Below the pieces are notes generated by a model, which was given only the letters and a program-made list of their open reading frames with translations, made no database searches and was not told where the DNA came from. A stretch of DNA of 6,429 nucleotides from CAJPSE01 sp963514535 (GTDB lineage: Bacteria > Synergistota > Synergistia > Synergistales > Aminobacteriaceae): assembly GCA_963514535.1 (NCBI GenBank), contig CAUPUB010000113.1, positions 1-6,429 of the forward strand. Direction: 5' to 3'. Of the stretch, positions 1 to 5,788 are shown piece after piece (position 1 is the first letter of the stretch; each line of letters opens with the position of its first letter). The position numbers and the translations under genes are program-made.

Positions 1-512
1 TGGTGGGGACGCGGGCGGAGATGAAGTTCTTCCGCGAGATGGCCGACCGCATCGCAGGCGAGGTCATGAAGGCCTCGGGGACGGACTTCACCTACCTCGT
101 CGGGACGATGATCGAGGTGCCGCGCGCGGCCATGGTGGCCGACCAGCTGGCCGAGTACGCGCAGTTCTTCAGCTTCGGGACGAACGACCTGACGCAGACG
201 ACCTTCGGCTACTCGCGCGACGACGCCGAGGGGAAATTCCTGTTCCAGTACGTCGAGAAGGGCGTCTTTAAGGAAAATCCCTTCAGCGAGCTGGACCGGG
301 ACGGCGTCGGCGGCCTGATGCGAATAGCGGTGGAGAAGGGCCGGGGCGTCGCTCCCAAGCTCTCGGTGGGTATCTGCGGCGAGCACGGTGGCAACCCCTC
401 CTCCATTGCGTTCTGCTGCTCCCTCGGAATGAACTACGTCAGCTGTTCGCCCTTCCGCGTGCCCGTGGCGCGCGTGGCCGCGGCTCATGCGGCATTGGGA
501 ACTTTGAAATAG
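1..512 (+). CDS. ppdK: Pyruvate,phosphate dikinase, C-terminal part (5' end outside window)
   Basis: This is the C-terminal part of the PEP/pyruvate-binding barrel of PPDK, a cytoplasmic enzyme that interconverts pyruvate + ATP + Pi and PEP + AMP + PPi. The frame is open from the first base (first whole codon at 3) and stops at TAG 510-512, giving 169 visible residues. Family landmarks are all present: TMIEVPRAA (Glu at visible residue 38) and SFGTNDLTQ (Asp at residue 62), which match the two metal-binding acidic residues of PPDK with the expected 24-residue spacing, and GICGEHGG (Cys at residue 125), the active-site cysteine motif near the C-terminus. The end of the protein (VPVARVAAAHAAL) is also where PPDKs normally end, so the C-terminus is intact. 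The related PEP-utilising enzymes PEP synthase and PTS enzyme I share the fold, but the FGYSRDDAE and FSFGTNDLTQTTFG segments are PPDK-like. The gene is followed by its own terminator and is convergent with the - strand cluster. Confidence 0.96.
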   Translation, partial: VGTRAEMKFFREMADRIAGEVMKASGTDFTYLVGTMIEVPRAAMVADQLAEYAQFFSFGTNDLTQTTFGYSRDDAEGKFLFQYVEKGVFKENPFSELDRDGVGGLMRIAVEKGRGVAPKLSVGICGEHGGNPSSIAFCCSLGMNYVSCSPFRVPVARVAAAHAALGTLK

Positions 513-558
513 GCGAACGAGCTGCTGATGGTGCTCAACGCTTCATGTCCTTTATATT

Positions 559-586
559 AGGCCGGTCCTGATGGGACCGGCCTTTT
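559..586 (+). terminator. Intrinsic terminator of ppdK
   Basis: A perfect 9-bp GC-rich stem (GGCCGGTCC 560-568 / GGACCGGCC 574-582), extended by an A-T pair (559/583), closes a 5-nt loop. It is followed by TTTT at 583-586. It lies 47 nt after the ppdK stop. On the opposite strand the hairpin is followed by TAATATAAAGG rather than a clean U-run, so it is probably only a weak terminator for the convergent cluster ending at 674. Confidence 0.9.
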
Positions 587-673
587 GCATAACACTGTGT
601 CCGTGCGTCTTGGGGTACGACATCCCCCTCCCCACACGGGCAGGCAAATTCTGCGGAGATTGGTATCACTCCG

Positions 674-1951
674 TCACGGAGCCTGGAGCTCAGCGACGAC
701 CGAGGAATCCACCCTCTTGACGCCCTCCAGGGCGTTGGCGGGGGCCTTGATCTCAAGGTCCGCCTCGTCGGCCTGGATCAGGAGGTAATCGCCGTCCTGG
801 AGGCTCCCGAAGGCGGGCAGGATGAACAGGGCGTGCCGCCGTTCGTCCACCGGACCATGCTTCTTGACGAACCATGGGGCCCTCTTCAACGCGGGGATAT
901 CCGCAAAAAACAGGATGTTATGTAGCTGCAGCGGCTCCGTGTGGGAGAAGAGGACTGTACCTCCCTCGCTCTTGAACTCCAGCTCCAGGCCGGCCCTGCT
1001 GAGGGACCTCCCGCCCAGCATCCCCTGCCGGTTGGGCTGGAACAGGGCCTCCGTCAGCCGGACGAACGCCTCCGGAGCGATTCTGTAGGCATTGAAGTAA
1101 TAGCTGCGGGTCAGGATGTAGACATTGGCGAATCCGCCGCCGTCGGGAAGGTCGATGTAGCGGTTCCCCTCCTGCAGCTCCATGAGCTCCCGGTACTGCG
1201 GAAGGGAGTCCACCGAAACCGGCGGGGCTATCGAGACGACATCCTTACCCTTCACGGGGAACAGAAACGGCACGTCCTTCACGCTGGATTCGGCAACGTA
1301 GTCCAGGACGGCAACCAACTGGGGTACGGCCTGGGAGAAGAAGAGGTCTCGGTCGAACGTGAAGTGAACGCCTACCTTCAGCTTCTCGGAACCTGCCTGG
1401 AAGGAAAGCCCCTCCGCGGCGCAGCGCACAAAATTGGACAGCGGCATCGAGCGGAACACGTCGATCAGGATATCCCCCGCCTCCTGGATCTGCCGCTCCC
1501 GCGTTGCGGCGCGTGTCAGCAAGCTCACGCCGTCCAGGACCGAGCGGTTCGGATCCTTCTGGAGCAGACCGGCCAGCAGGTTCTCCCTGCGGACCCAGGC
1601 TCGGATGGACACGACATGGCGGTCCTTCTCCTTCGTCCTGGAGGTTACCTCGTATTTTTCGATGAAAGCCCGGCTCAGACGGACGATATTTTCCTCCGTC
1701 CGCCCATCCGTCGTTCGGGTCGTCCCCTGGGAGAGAAAACCGATCGCCTGCTGGACGGCGCGCCGGCGGGCATCGGCCAGAGCCTGTTCTTCCGAGGTCC
1801 CCGTGCCCTCCGCGTCCATGACGATGAAGGCGCCCGACTCCTGCGCAGCGGACGCTGCAAGTGCGCCAGACAGGGCCAGCGCGACGAGCACGGACAGGAC
1901 CAGCGAAAACCCTCTCGACAGGGGACCTCTCAGCATGATTTTTCGTGCCAT
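674..1951 (-). CDS. Exported protein with FlgT-N/LPP20-like N-terminal region, last gene of the operon
   Basis: 425 aa from ATG 1951. A positively charged start (MARKIMLRG) leads into a hydrophobic stretch (about residues 14-32) and ASAAQES, a type I signal peptide with likely cleavage near residue 36. Residues about 42-128 show the pattern GTGTSEEQALADARRRAVQQAIG ... FIEKYEV ... VVSIRAWV, which resembles the FlgT N-terminal/LPP20-like alpha-beta domain of several envelope proteins; this assignment is by eye. The rest (about 150-425) matches no family I know. It aligns with the upstream neighbour over most of its length, notably VYILTRSYYFNAYRIAPEAF and APWF...DERRHALFILPAFG against VFYLLGDNASFRAWTLPAAF and NPWF...EERKGRSQLSLI...FG. 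The start lies 8 nt after the stop of that neighbour. GGAAAGG is 11 nt from the ATG but 5 nt from an in-frame GTG at 1957, so the start could be two codons earlier. Function unknown. Confidence 0.85.
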   Translation of the reverse strand: MARKIMLRGPLSRGFSLVLSVLVALALSGALAASAAQESGAFIVMDAEGTGTSEEQALADARRRAVQQAIGFLSQGTTRTTDGRTEENIVRLSRAFIEKYEVTSRTKEKDRHVVSIRAWVRRENLLAGLLQKDPNRSVLDGVSLLTRAATRERQIQEAGDILIDVFRSMPLSNFVRCAAEGLSFQAGSEKLKVGVHFTFDRDLFFSQAVPQLVAVLDYVAESSVKDVPFLFPVKGKDVVSIAPPVSVDSLPQYRELMELQEGNRYIDLPDGGGFANVYILTRSYYFNAYRIAPEAFVRLTEALFQPNRQGMLGGRSLSRAGLELEFKSEGGTVLFSHTEPLQLHNILFFADIPALKRAPWFVKKHGPVDERRHALFILPAFGSLQDGDYLLIQADEADLEIKAPANALEGVKRVDSSVVAELQAP

Positions 1952-1959
1952 CTTCACGC

Positions 1960-3072
1960 CTACCTTTCCAACTCCAGGGAGACCGCGACGTCCGAGACGC
2001 GCGCCAGGAGCGATTGCGGCAGCTGGAACTCGAAGGGCTGACGGGTGCTCCTGAAGAAGGCATACCCCCTGCCCGTCGCGGCGCCGAAGAGGGGCGCTGC
2101 GATCAGTGACAGCTGGCTCCTGCCCTTCCGTTCCTCGATGATTCCGGTGAAGAACCACGGGTTCCCCGTCTCGTTCCGTCGGTCGGAGAAGAGGGCCACG
2201 TTCGAGAGGTTCAGGGGGACGGGCAGGCGTTCCAGCTCCAGTCCGGAAGCGTCGCGCAGGGAGAAGTGCAACCATGCGCGGCGGTGCGTGCGCAGCAGGG
2301 CCTTGCCGAGGTCGCCCAGCCGCGCGCCCCGCCTCACCGCGTCCAGAAAGGCCGCGGGCAGCGTCCACGCGCGAAACGAGGCGTTGTCCCCCAGCAGGTA
2401 GAACACCGCGGCGTTCCGTTCCTCCGGCGTCTTGTACTCCTCCATCAGCTCCGCATCCAGCCCTCCGGCGTTCGCGGCGCCGTCCAGGATACGGGCCAGC
2501 GGCTCGGCGAGGTCCCGAACGAAACGCGCCTCGTCCAGGGTCAGGACGACGCTGGCGGCAAGGACCCCCTTGCGGACGTCGAGCGCGCGGTCCTCCACCC
2601 GGACGTCCAGAAAGCGGGCGGGGTCCAGGGACTGGAACGCGGACTGGAAAAAGGCGTTCAGGCTGTCCTGCCCCGCGTCCAGCAGGGGGGTGCTCCTGCG
2701 TTCGACACCGCCGACAGCCCCGCCCTCCCTCAGCGTGCGGGCGGCTGCGCGCACCGCCTGCGGGTCCACCGTCACCTTTACGGTCAGGACGACGCCGTCG
2801 TCGTTCTGCACGGTCTCCAGTACCTCGTACCGCGTCGCCGTGCCGCGGGAGAACTGCACCAGCCGCTCCTTCAGGCGGTCACCCGCAAGCTCCTCGCTGC
2901 CGGACAGGAGGGCGCCCAGATTCTTTCGGATGGCCTCGTCGATGGCGTTAGCCAGCGCCGCCTCCTGCGTCCCGCCGGAGGCGCGCACCACCGTCTCGAA
3001 GAGCCCGTCCGCCGCTGCCGCGCACCGCGCCAGCGCCAGCAGAAGCACACAGGAAACAATCGCCTTCTTCAT
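1960..3072 (-). CDS. Exported protein, paralogue of its downstream neighbour, FlgT-N/LPP20-like N-terminal region
   Basis: 370 aa from ATG 3072, chosen because AGGTGAGG lies directly upstream with about 4-5 nt spacing; an in-frame GTG at 3081 overlaps that Shine-Dalgarno and is less likely. Residues 1-21 form a signal peptide (MKKAIVSCVLLLALARCAAAA). The Cys at 17 is preceded by Arg, so it is not a proper lipobox and type I cleavage near AAA/DG is more likely. Residues about 24-112 (GTQEAALANAIDEAIRKNLG ... TATRYEVLE ... VVLTVKVTV) repeat the FlgT-N/LPP20-like pattern of the next gene. The C-terminal half has LPVPLNLSNVALFSD, NPWFFTGIIEERK and LSLIAAPLFG, all with counterparts in the neighbour. 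The two are therefore an old duplication, now far diverged (roughly a quarter identical by eye). The start is 22 nt after the third small paralogue's stop and the stop is 8 nt before the next gene, which supports one transcript. Function unknown. Confidence 0.85.
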   Translation of the reverse strand: MKKAIVSCVLLLALARCAAAADGLFETVVRASGGTQEAALANAIDEAIRKNLGALLSGSEELAGDRLKERLVQFSRGTATRYEVLETVQNDDGVVLTVKVTVDPQAVRAAARTLREGGAVGGVERRSTPLLDAGQDSLNAFFQSAFQSLDPARFLDVRVEDRALDVRKGVLAASVVLTLDEARFVRDLAEPLARILDGAANAGGLDAELMEEYKTPEERNAAVFYLLGDNASFRAWTLPAAFLDAVRRGARLGDLGKALLRTHRRAWLHFSLRDASGLELERLPVPLNLSNVALFSDRRNETGNPWFFTGIIEERKGRSQLSLIAAPLFGAATGRGYAFFRSTRQPFEFQLPQSLLARVSDVAVSLELER

Positions 3073-3094
3073 TGTCCTCACCTTTCAGGGCCGG

Positions 3095-3580
3095 CTACTT
3101 CTTCTTTTGCTCCCAGTGCTGAGTCTGCACGTTGCGGAACACCAGTTCCTCGCCGTTGAATTTGAAGGTCATGCGGGCAAAAAGGGGCAGCCCACGTTCT
3201 TTAGAAACTCCGTACCAAAACCCAACGCGGGTCTTAACTCCCCCGATAATATATCGTGTTCTAGTCACTTTATTTCCTATATAAGGAGTACCACGATATT
3301 CATAGCGATTCCCATTACCGTCGAAAAGGTCTTCGCCATCCACTTTTATTTCAGTGTCCTGTTGCGATTCGACGATAAATCGTGCCAAAATACTGTCATC
3401 TTCACCGGGAACTCGAAATACGCCCATAAGGGTCACGTGGATGCCACTCGCGAGATCCCGCTCCATGCTCTCGTCCCCGCCCTTGTCGCCACCACTGACC
3501 AAGGGGGACGCTATCGCGGCTGCCGCGGTCAGGAGCAGCACCGCCATCGCCAGACGCACCGTCTTCATCGTCATCTTCAT
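3095..3580 (-). CDS. Small secreted protein, tandem paralogue copy C (most diverged)
   Basis: 161 aa from ATG 3580. AGGGAGG (3590-3596) lies 9 nt upstream, at the same place as in the other copies. Signal peptide: basic start, hydrophobic core AMAVLLLTAAAAIA, likely cleavage AIA/SP near residue 24. The mature part starts with a Gly/acidic linker (SGGDKGGDESMERDL), then a region of alternating hydrophobic residues that looks like an all-beta domain: GIHVTLMGVFR, ILARFIVESQQDT, FDGNGNRY, YIGN, YIIGGVKT, ARMTFKFNGEELVFRNVQ. No family is recognised. Compared with the other two copies it has diverged in the centre and has a Lys-rich tail (HWEQKKK) instead of QDA(P/A)K. It is the last of the three copies transcribed and is followed after 22 nt by the larger exported protein. 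It could be a ligand-binding or surface domain, but nothing shows which. Confidence 0.85.
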   Translation of the reverse strand: MKMTMKTVRLAMAVLLLTAAAAIASPLVSGGDKGGDESMERDLASGIHVTLMGVFRVPGEDDSILARFIVESQQDTEIKVDGEDLFDGNGNRYEYRGTPYIGNKVTRTRYIIGGVKTRVGFWYGVSKERGLPLFARMTFKFNGEELVFRNVQTQHWEQKKK

Positions 3581-3664
3581 TGCCAAAAGCCTCCCTGTGA
3601 CTTGTAAGCAAGGTTCGTGTTTCTCGCCGGATTGCCACGTCAAACGCAAGGTGAATTCTATTCC
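3581..3664. repeat. Duplicated spacer between copies B and C (repeat copy 1)
   Basis: These 84 nt run from the base after the copy C start codon to the 3' end of copy B, and match 4138-4221 at 79 of 84 positions without gaps. The block includes the Shine-Dalgarno of copy C. Non-coding spacer that stays 94% identical while the neighbouring coding centres have diverged points to recent duplication or gene conversion. Confidence 0.9.
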
Positions 3665-4137
3665 TCCTTCGCCGCGTCTTGAACCTGCACGTTGCGGAAC
3701 ACCAGTTCCTTGCCGTTGAAGTAAAAGGTCATGCGGGTGAGGAGGGGGGTTCCGTAGCTGGCATCTATATCATATCGGAATGTAACAGGCGTCTTGATAC
3801 CGCCGATGATCTCACGACTGGTAGCGTACTCGTCCCCTATGTATGTGTAACGTGGTCCATCAAACTCATTGCCATTATTGTCAAAGGCCGAATCTCCACC
3901 AATTTTAAGCGTCGTGTCCTGCTGAGGTTCTACGATGAACCTGAAGTAAATGTAATCATCATCACGATCGCGGAACGCGCCCACAAAGGTCGCGTGGATG
4001 CCACCTTCCAGCTCCCGCTCCATGCTTTCGTCCCCGCCCTTGTCCCCGCCGCCGACCAAGGGGGACGCCATCGCGGTTGCCACGATCAGGAGCAGCGCCG
4101 CCATTGCCAGACATACCGTCTTCATCGTCGTTTTCAT
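3658..4137 (-). CDS. Small secreted protein, tandem paralogue copy B
   Basis: 159 aa from ATG 4137, with AGGGAGG (4147-4153) 9 nt upstream. It has the same architecture as its neighbours: a signal peptide (MKTVCLAMAALLL... AMA/SP), the linker GGGDKGGDESMERELEGG, then a beta-rich domain with IHATFVGAFR, FRFIVEPQQDTTL, FDNNGNEF, YTYIGDE, EIIGGIKTPVTFRYDI and TRMTFYFNGKELVFRNVQVQ. It is closer to copy A (4222-4710) than to copy C. The divergent centre lies between the IHATF strand and the IIGG strand. The tail reads AAKEE and stops at TAG 3658-3660. At this point copy A carries one extra base and a TAA that ends it two residues earlier. Function unknown; export is well supported by the signal sequence. 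Confidence 0.87.
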   Translation of the reverse strand: MKTTMKTVCLAMAALLLIVATAMASPLVGGGDKGGDESMERELEGGIHATFVGAFRDRDDDYIYFRFIVEPQQDTTLKIGGDSAFDNNGNEFDGPRYTYIGDEYATSREIIGGIKTPVTFRYDIDASYGTPLLTRMTFYFNGKELVFRNVQVQDAAKEE

Positions 4138-4221
4138 TTTCAAAAGCCTCCCTGTGACTTGTGAGCAAGGTTCGTGTTTCTCGCCGGATTCCCACATCAA
4201 ACGCAAGGTGAATTCTATTCC
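4138..4221. repeat. Duplicated spacer between copies A and B (repeat copy 2)
   Basis: This is the partner of 3581-3664: 84 nt with five substitutions and no gaps. Start-codon-to-start-codon distances along the array are 573 nt (A to B) and 557 nt (B to C). The leader of copy A matches only from the start codon up to the Shine-Dalgarno (to about 4725) and then diverges, which marks one edge of the duplicated unit. Confidence 0.9.
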
Positions 4222-4710
4222 TTACTTCGGCGCGTCCTGAACCTGCACGTTGCGGAACACCAGCTCCTTGTCGTTGAATTTGAAGGTCATGCGGGGGAGG
4301 AGGGGTTTCCCGTAGCCAGCCTCCATGGAATACTGAAGTGTAACAGGCGTCTTGATACCGCCGATGAGCTCACGGCTACGGGTATCCTCGTTCCCTATGT
4401 ATCTGTAGTACAATCTATTACTACCAAACTTATTGCCATTATCGTCAAAAAATGAACCTCCCTCGACATTAAGCGTTGTGTCCTGCTGAGGCTCTACGAT
4501 AAACCTGAAGAAAATATAGTTTTTGTTATTGTCATTAGCATCGCGAAACGCGCCCAAAAAGGTCACGTGAATGCCGCCCTCCAGCTCCCGCTCCATGCTT
4601 TCGTCCCCGCCCTTGTCCCCGCCGCCGACCAAGGGGGACGCCATCGCCGCCGCCACGGCCAGGAGCAGCACCGCCATCGCCAGACATACCGTCTTCATCG
4701 TAGCCTTCAT
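4222..4710 (-). CDS. Small secreted protein, tandem paralogue copy A, first gene of the operon
   Basis: 162 aa from ATG 4710, with AGGGAGG (4719-4725) 8 nt upstream. Signal peptide MKATMKTVCLAMAVLLLAVAAAMA/SP, linker GGGDKGGDESMERELEGG, then an apparently all-beta domain (IHVTFLGAFR, FFRFIVEPQQDTTL, FDDNGNKF, YRYIGNED, ELIGGIKTPVTLQYS, PRMTFKFNDKELVFRNVQVQ). The DxNGN loop recalls calcium- or turn-forming loops but binding is not shown. Upstream of the Shine-Dalgarno its leader differs completely from the other two copies, so this copy probably keeps the original promoter side. The 75 nt back to the nuclease stop hold no convincing -35/-10 pair and no terminator (only a short GGAC...GTCC stem without a U-run), so read-through from the nuclease gene is possible. 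By hand count, 4381-4560 is 71/180 GC (39%) and the signal-peptide region 4621-4680 is 47/60 (78%). Confidence 0.87.
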   Translation of the reverse strand: MKATMKTVCLAMAVLLLAVAAAMASPLVGGGDKGGDESMERELEGGIHVTFLGAFRDANDNNKNYIFFRFIVEPQQDTTLNVEGGSFFDDNGNKFGSNRLYYRYIGNEDTRSRELIGGIKTPVTLQYSMEAGYGKPLLPRMTFKFNDKELVFRNVQVQDAPK

Positions 4711-4785
4711 TGCAAAAACCTCCCTAATGAAATGACATATTGTGCCCTGTTGCGTATGCCAGGGTGCTTAAGGGCTCCGGACCAC

Positions 4786-5673
4786 TCAGTCCTCGATGAT
4801 TCCCACCCTCAACGCCTCGACCTCGTCCATGGGCAGCCCGGTCGCCTGGGCGATCTTATCGAGGTCCAACCCCATCCGAATCAGGTTTCGGGCGGTTTCG
4901 GCCCTACCCTTCGCTTCGCCTCTGGCCTCTCTGCTTCTCACATAGTTGTCCCAGTCGGACTGCTCCCTCTCCCGTATCAGATAATTTACCCACAGCTCAG
5001 GCGTCTTTACGAACGCCTCCTCCATGTTTAGAATCCTCTTGATGTCGGGGTCGTATGCTGCAATCTCGTTCAACGCCTCGGTCCCTCCCATCGTACCCAT
5101 GTACATCAACATCCTCTCCAGGCCCGTCATCCTGTCGGGGGATTTTCCTCTCCCCAGCTTCCTCATCTTCGGGAGCTCGAGAAAGTGCATCTCAACCCCG
5201 TTGCAGTAGCACTTATGGTTCTCCACGTCCAGCATCCGCTGGACGGAGTGGTAGGCGTCCGGCTTGTCGGGAAACGCATTGAAGTCCAGTACGGCGATGA
5301 ACACGACCTCACCCAGCTGCCCGTAGGGCTCGCCGGCGACGATCTGCGAGGTGTAATTCGCGCAGGTGTAGAAGAGGCAGCGTTTGAGGAAATCGTCCTC
5401 ATCCCGAACCTGGACCTCAACCTGGAAAACGCGGCCATCGGACGTTTTAGCCCTTACATCGAAGCGCGTCCCCTTTCCTTGAAGGATGGGCGGGTCTTGT
5501 TCTCTGTCGAGATACTCGATGTCGGCGATAATCCTGTTGGGGTCGTCCAGGACGTCGTTCAGGAAGCGTATCAGGTTCGTCTTATGCTGTCTCGAGGCAA
5601 AAATGTACTTGAATAGCCTGTCGTTCAGCCTGTTGAGGCCGCTTTTCCCTTTTGTCTTCACATCGTCCCTCAT
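4786..5673 (-). CDS. Rpn-family PD-(D/E)XK nuclease / putative transposase (TIGR01784-like)
   Basis: 295 aa from ATG 5673. GGGGAG lies 8 nt upstream; an in-frame GTG at 5682 abuts that sequence and is unlikely to be the start. The N-terminus (LNDRLFKYIFASRQHKTNLIRFLNDVL) is the typical opening of this family. The nuclease core follows as Asp72 (GTRFDVRAK) and Glu86-x-Gln88 (FQVEVQVR), the D...ExQ signature of PDDEXK_2-type enzymes, then FYTCANYTSQIVAGEPYGQLGEVVFIAVLDF. The C-terminal part is charged and helical (RGEAKGRAETARNLIRMGLDLDKIAQATGLPMDEVEALR), as in relatives. Length and all motifs look intact. Family members such as E. coli RpnA are DNA endonucleases that promote RecA-independent recombination; older databases call them transposases, but no terminal repeats of a transposon are seen here. 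It is encoded singly, 75 nt upstream of the secreted-protein operon. A functional link to that operon is not evident. Confidence 0.93.
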   Translation of the reverse strand: MRDDVKTKGKSGLNRLNDRLFKYIFASRQHKTNLIRFLNDVLDDPNRIIADIEYLDREQDPPILQGKGTRFDVRAKTSDGRVFQVEVQVRDEDDFLKRCLFYTCANYTSQIVAGEPYGQLGEVVFIAVLDFNAFPDKPDAYHSVQRMLDVENHKCYCNGVEMHFLELPKMRKLGRGKSPDRMTGLERMLMYMGTMGGTEALNEIAAYDPDIKRILNMEEAFVKTPELWVNYLIREREQSDWDNYVRSREARGEAKGRAETARNLIRMGLDLDKIAQATGLPMDEVEALRVGIIED

Positions 5674-5706
5674 AGTTCCCACTCCCCATGGGCTCCAGAT
5701 GGCTTT

Positions 5707-5712
5707 ATTATA
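5707..5712 (-). promoter_or_regulatory. Candidate -10 box (TATAAT) for the nuclease gene
   Basis: On the - strand this is a consensus TATAAT, placed 33 nt before the ATG at 5673 and followed by the Shine-Dalgarno. No good -35 hexamer is visible at 16-18 nt (candidates such as CTACAG are poor) and there is no TGn extension. It may need an activator, or may be chance. Confidence 0.4.
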
Positions 5713-5757
5713 ACGTGCCTTCCCCGTTGCCTGTAGGGTTCACATCACCCCGTCTTA

Positions 5758-5788
5758 CCGGCATTCTATCTTACGGCAGGAATGCCGG
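5758..5788. repeat. 9-bp perfect inverted repeat upstream of the nuclease promoter
   Basis: CCGGCATTC (5758-5766) and GAATGCCGG (5780-5788) are perfect inverted repeats separated by 13 nt. No U-run follows on either strand, so it is not a standard intrinsic terminator. It sits about 45 bp upstream of the candidate -10 box and could be an operator, a cruciform, or a relic of a repeat element. Confidence 0.7.

Noticed and set aside
667..682. CTCCG/CGGAG hairpin at the end of the operon as a terminator
   Set aside because: It has a 5-bp stem over the stop codon with no U-run on the - strand; the operon terminator is not identified in the 590-673 gap.
941..2041. 366-codon + strand open frame
   Set aside because: It lies antisense to the well-supported exported-protein gene (674-1951), has low-complexity Arg/Gln/Gly-rich translation without domain patterns, and is a by-product of GC-rich codon structure.
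1952..2368. N-terminal extension of the 674-1951 gene up to 2368
   Set aside because: The extended part overlaps the upstream gene in another frame, is Arg/Pro/Gly-rich, and the signal peptide begins at 1951; the short intergenic Shine-Dalgarno supports that start.
3001..3072. Lipoprotein signal in the 1960-3072 product
   Set aside because: The Cys at 17 follows LAR, which breaks the lipobox rule for the -1 position; a type I signal peptide fits better.
2266..3607. Long overlapping + strand frames (297 and 391 codons)
   Set aside because: Both lie antisense to the operon; their translations are Ser/Arg/Ala-rich without motifs, while the - strand shows signal peptides, Shine-Dalgarno sites and paralogy.
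3581..3649. N-terminal extensions of the secreted copies B and C into the duplicated spacer
   Set aside because: The in-frame upstream start is a TTG without a Shine-Dalgarno, the extension would bury the signal peptide, and the strong AGGGAGG motif fits the later ATG. The similar extensions only reflect duplicated DNA.
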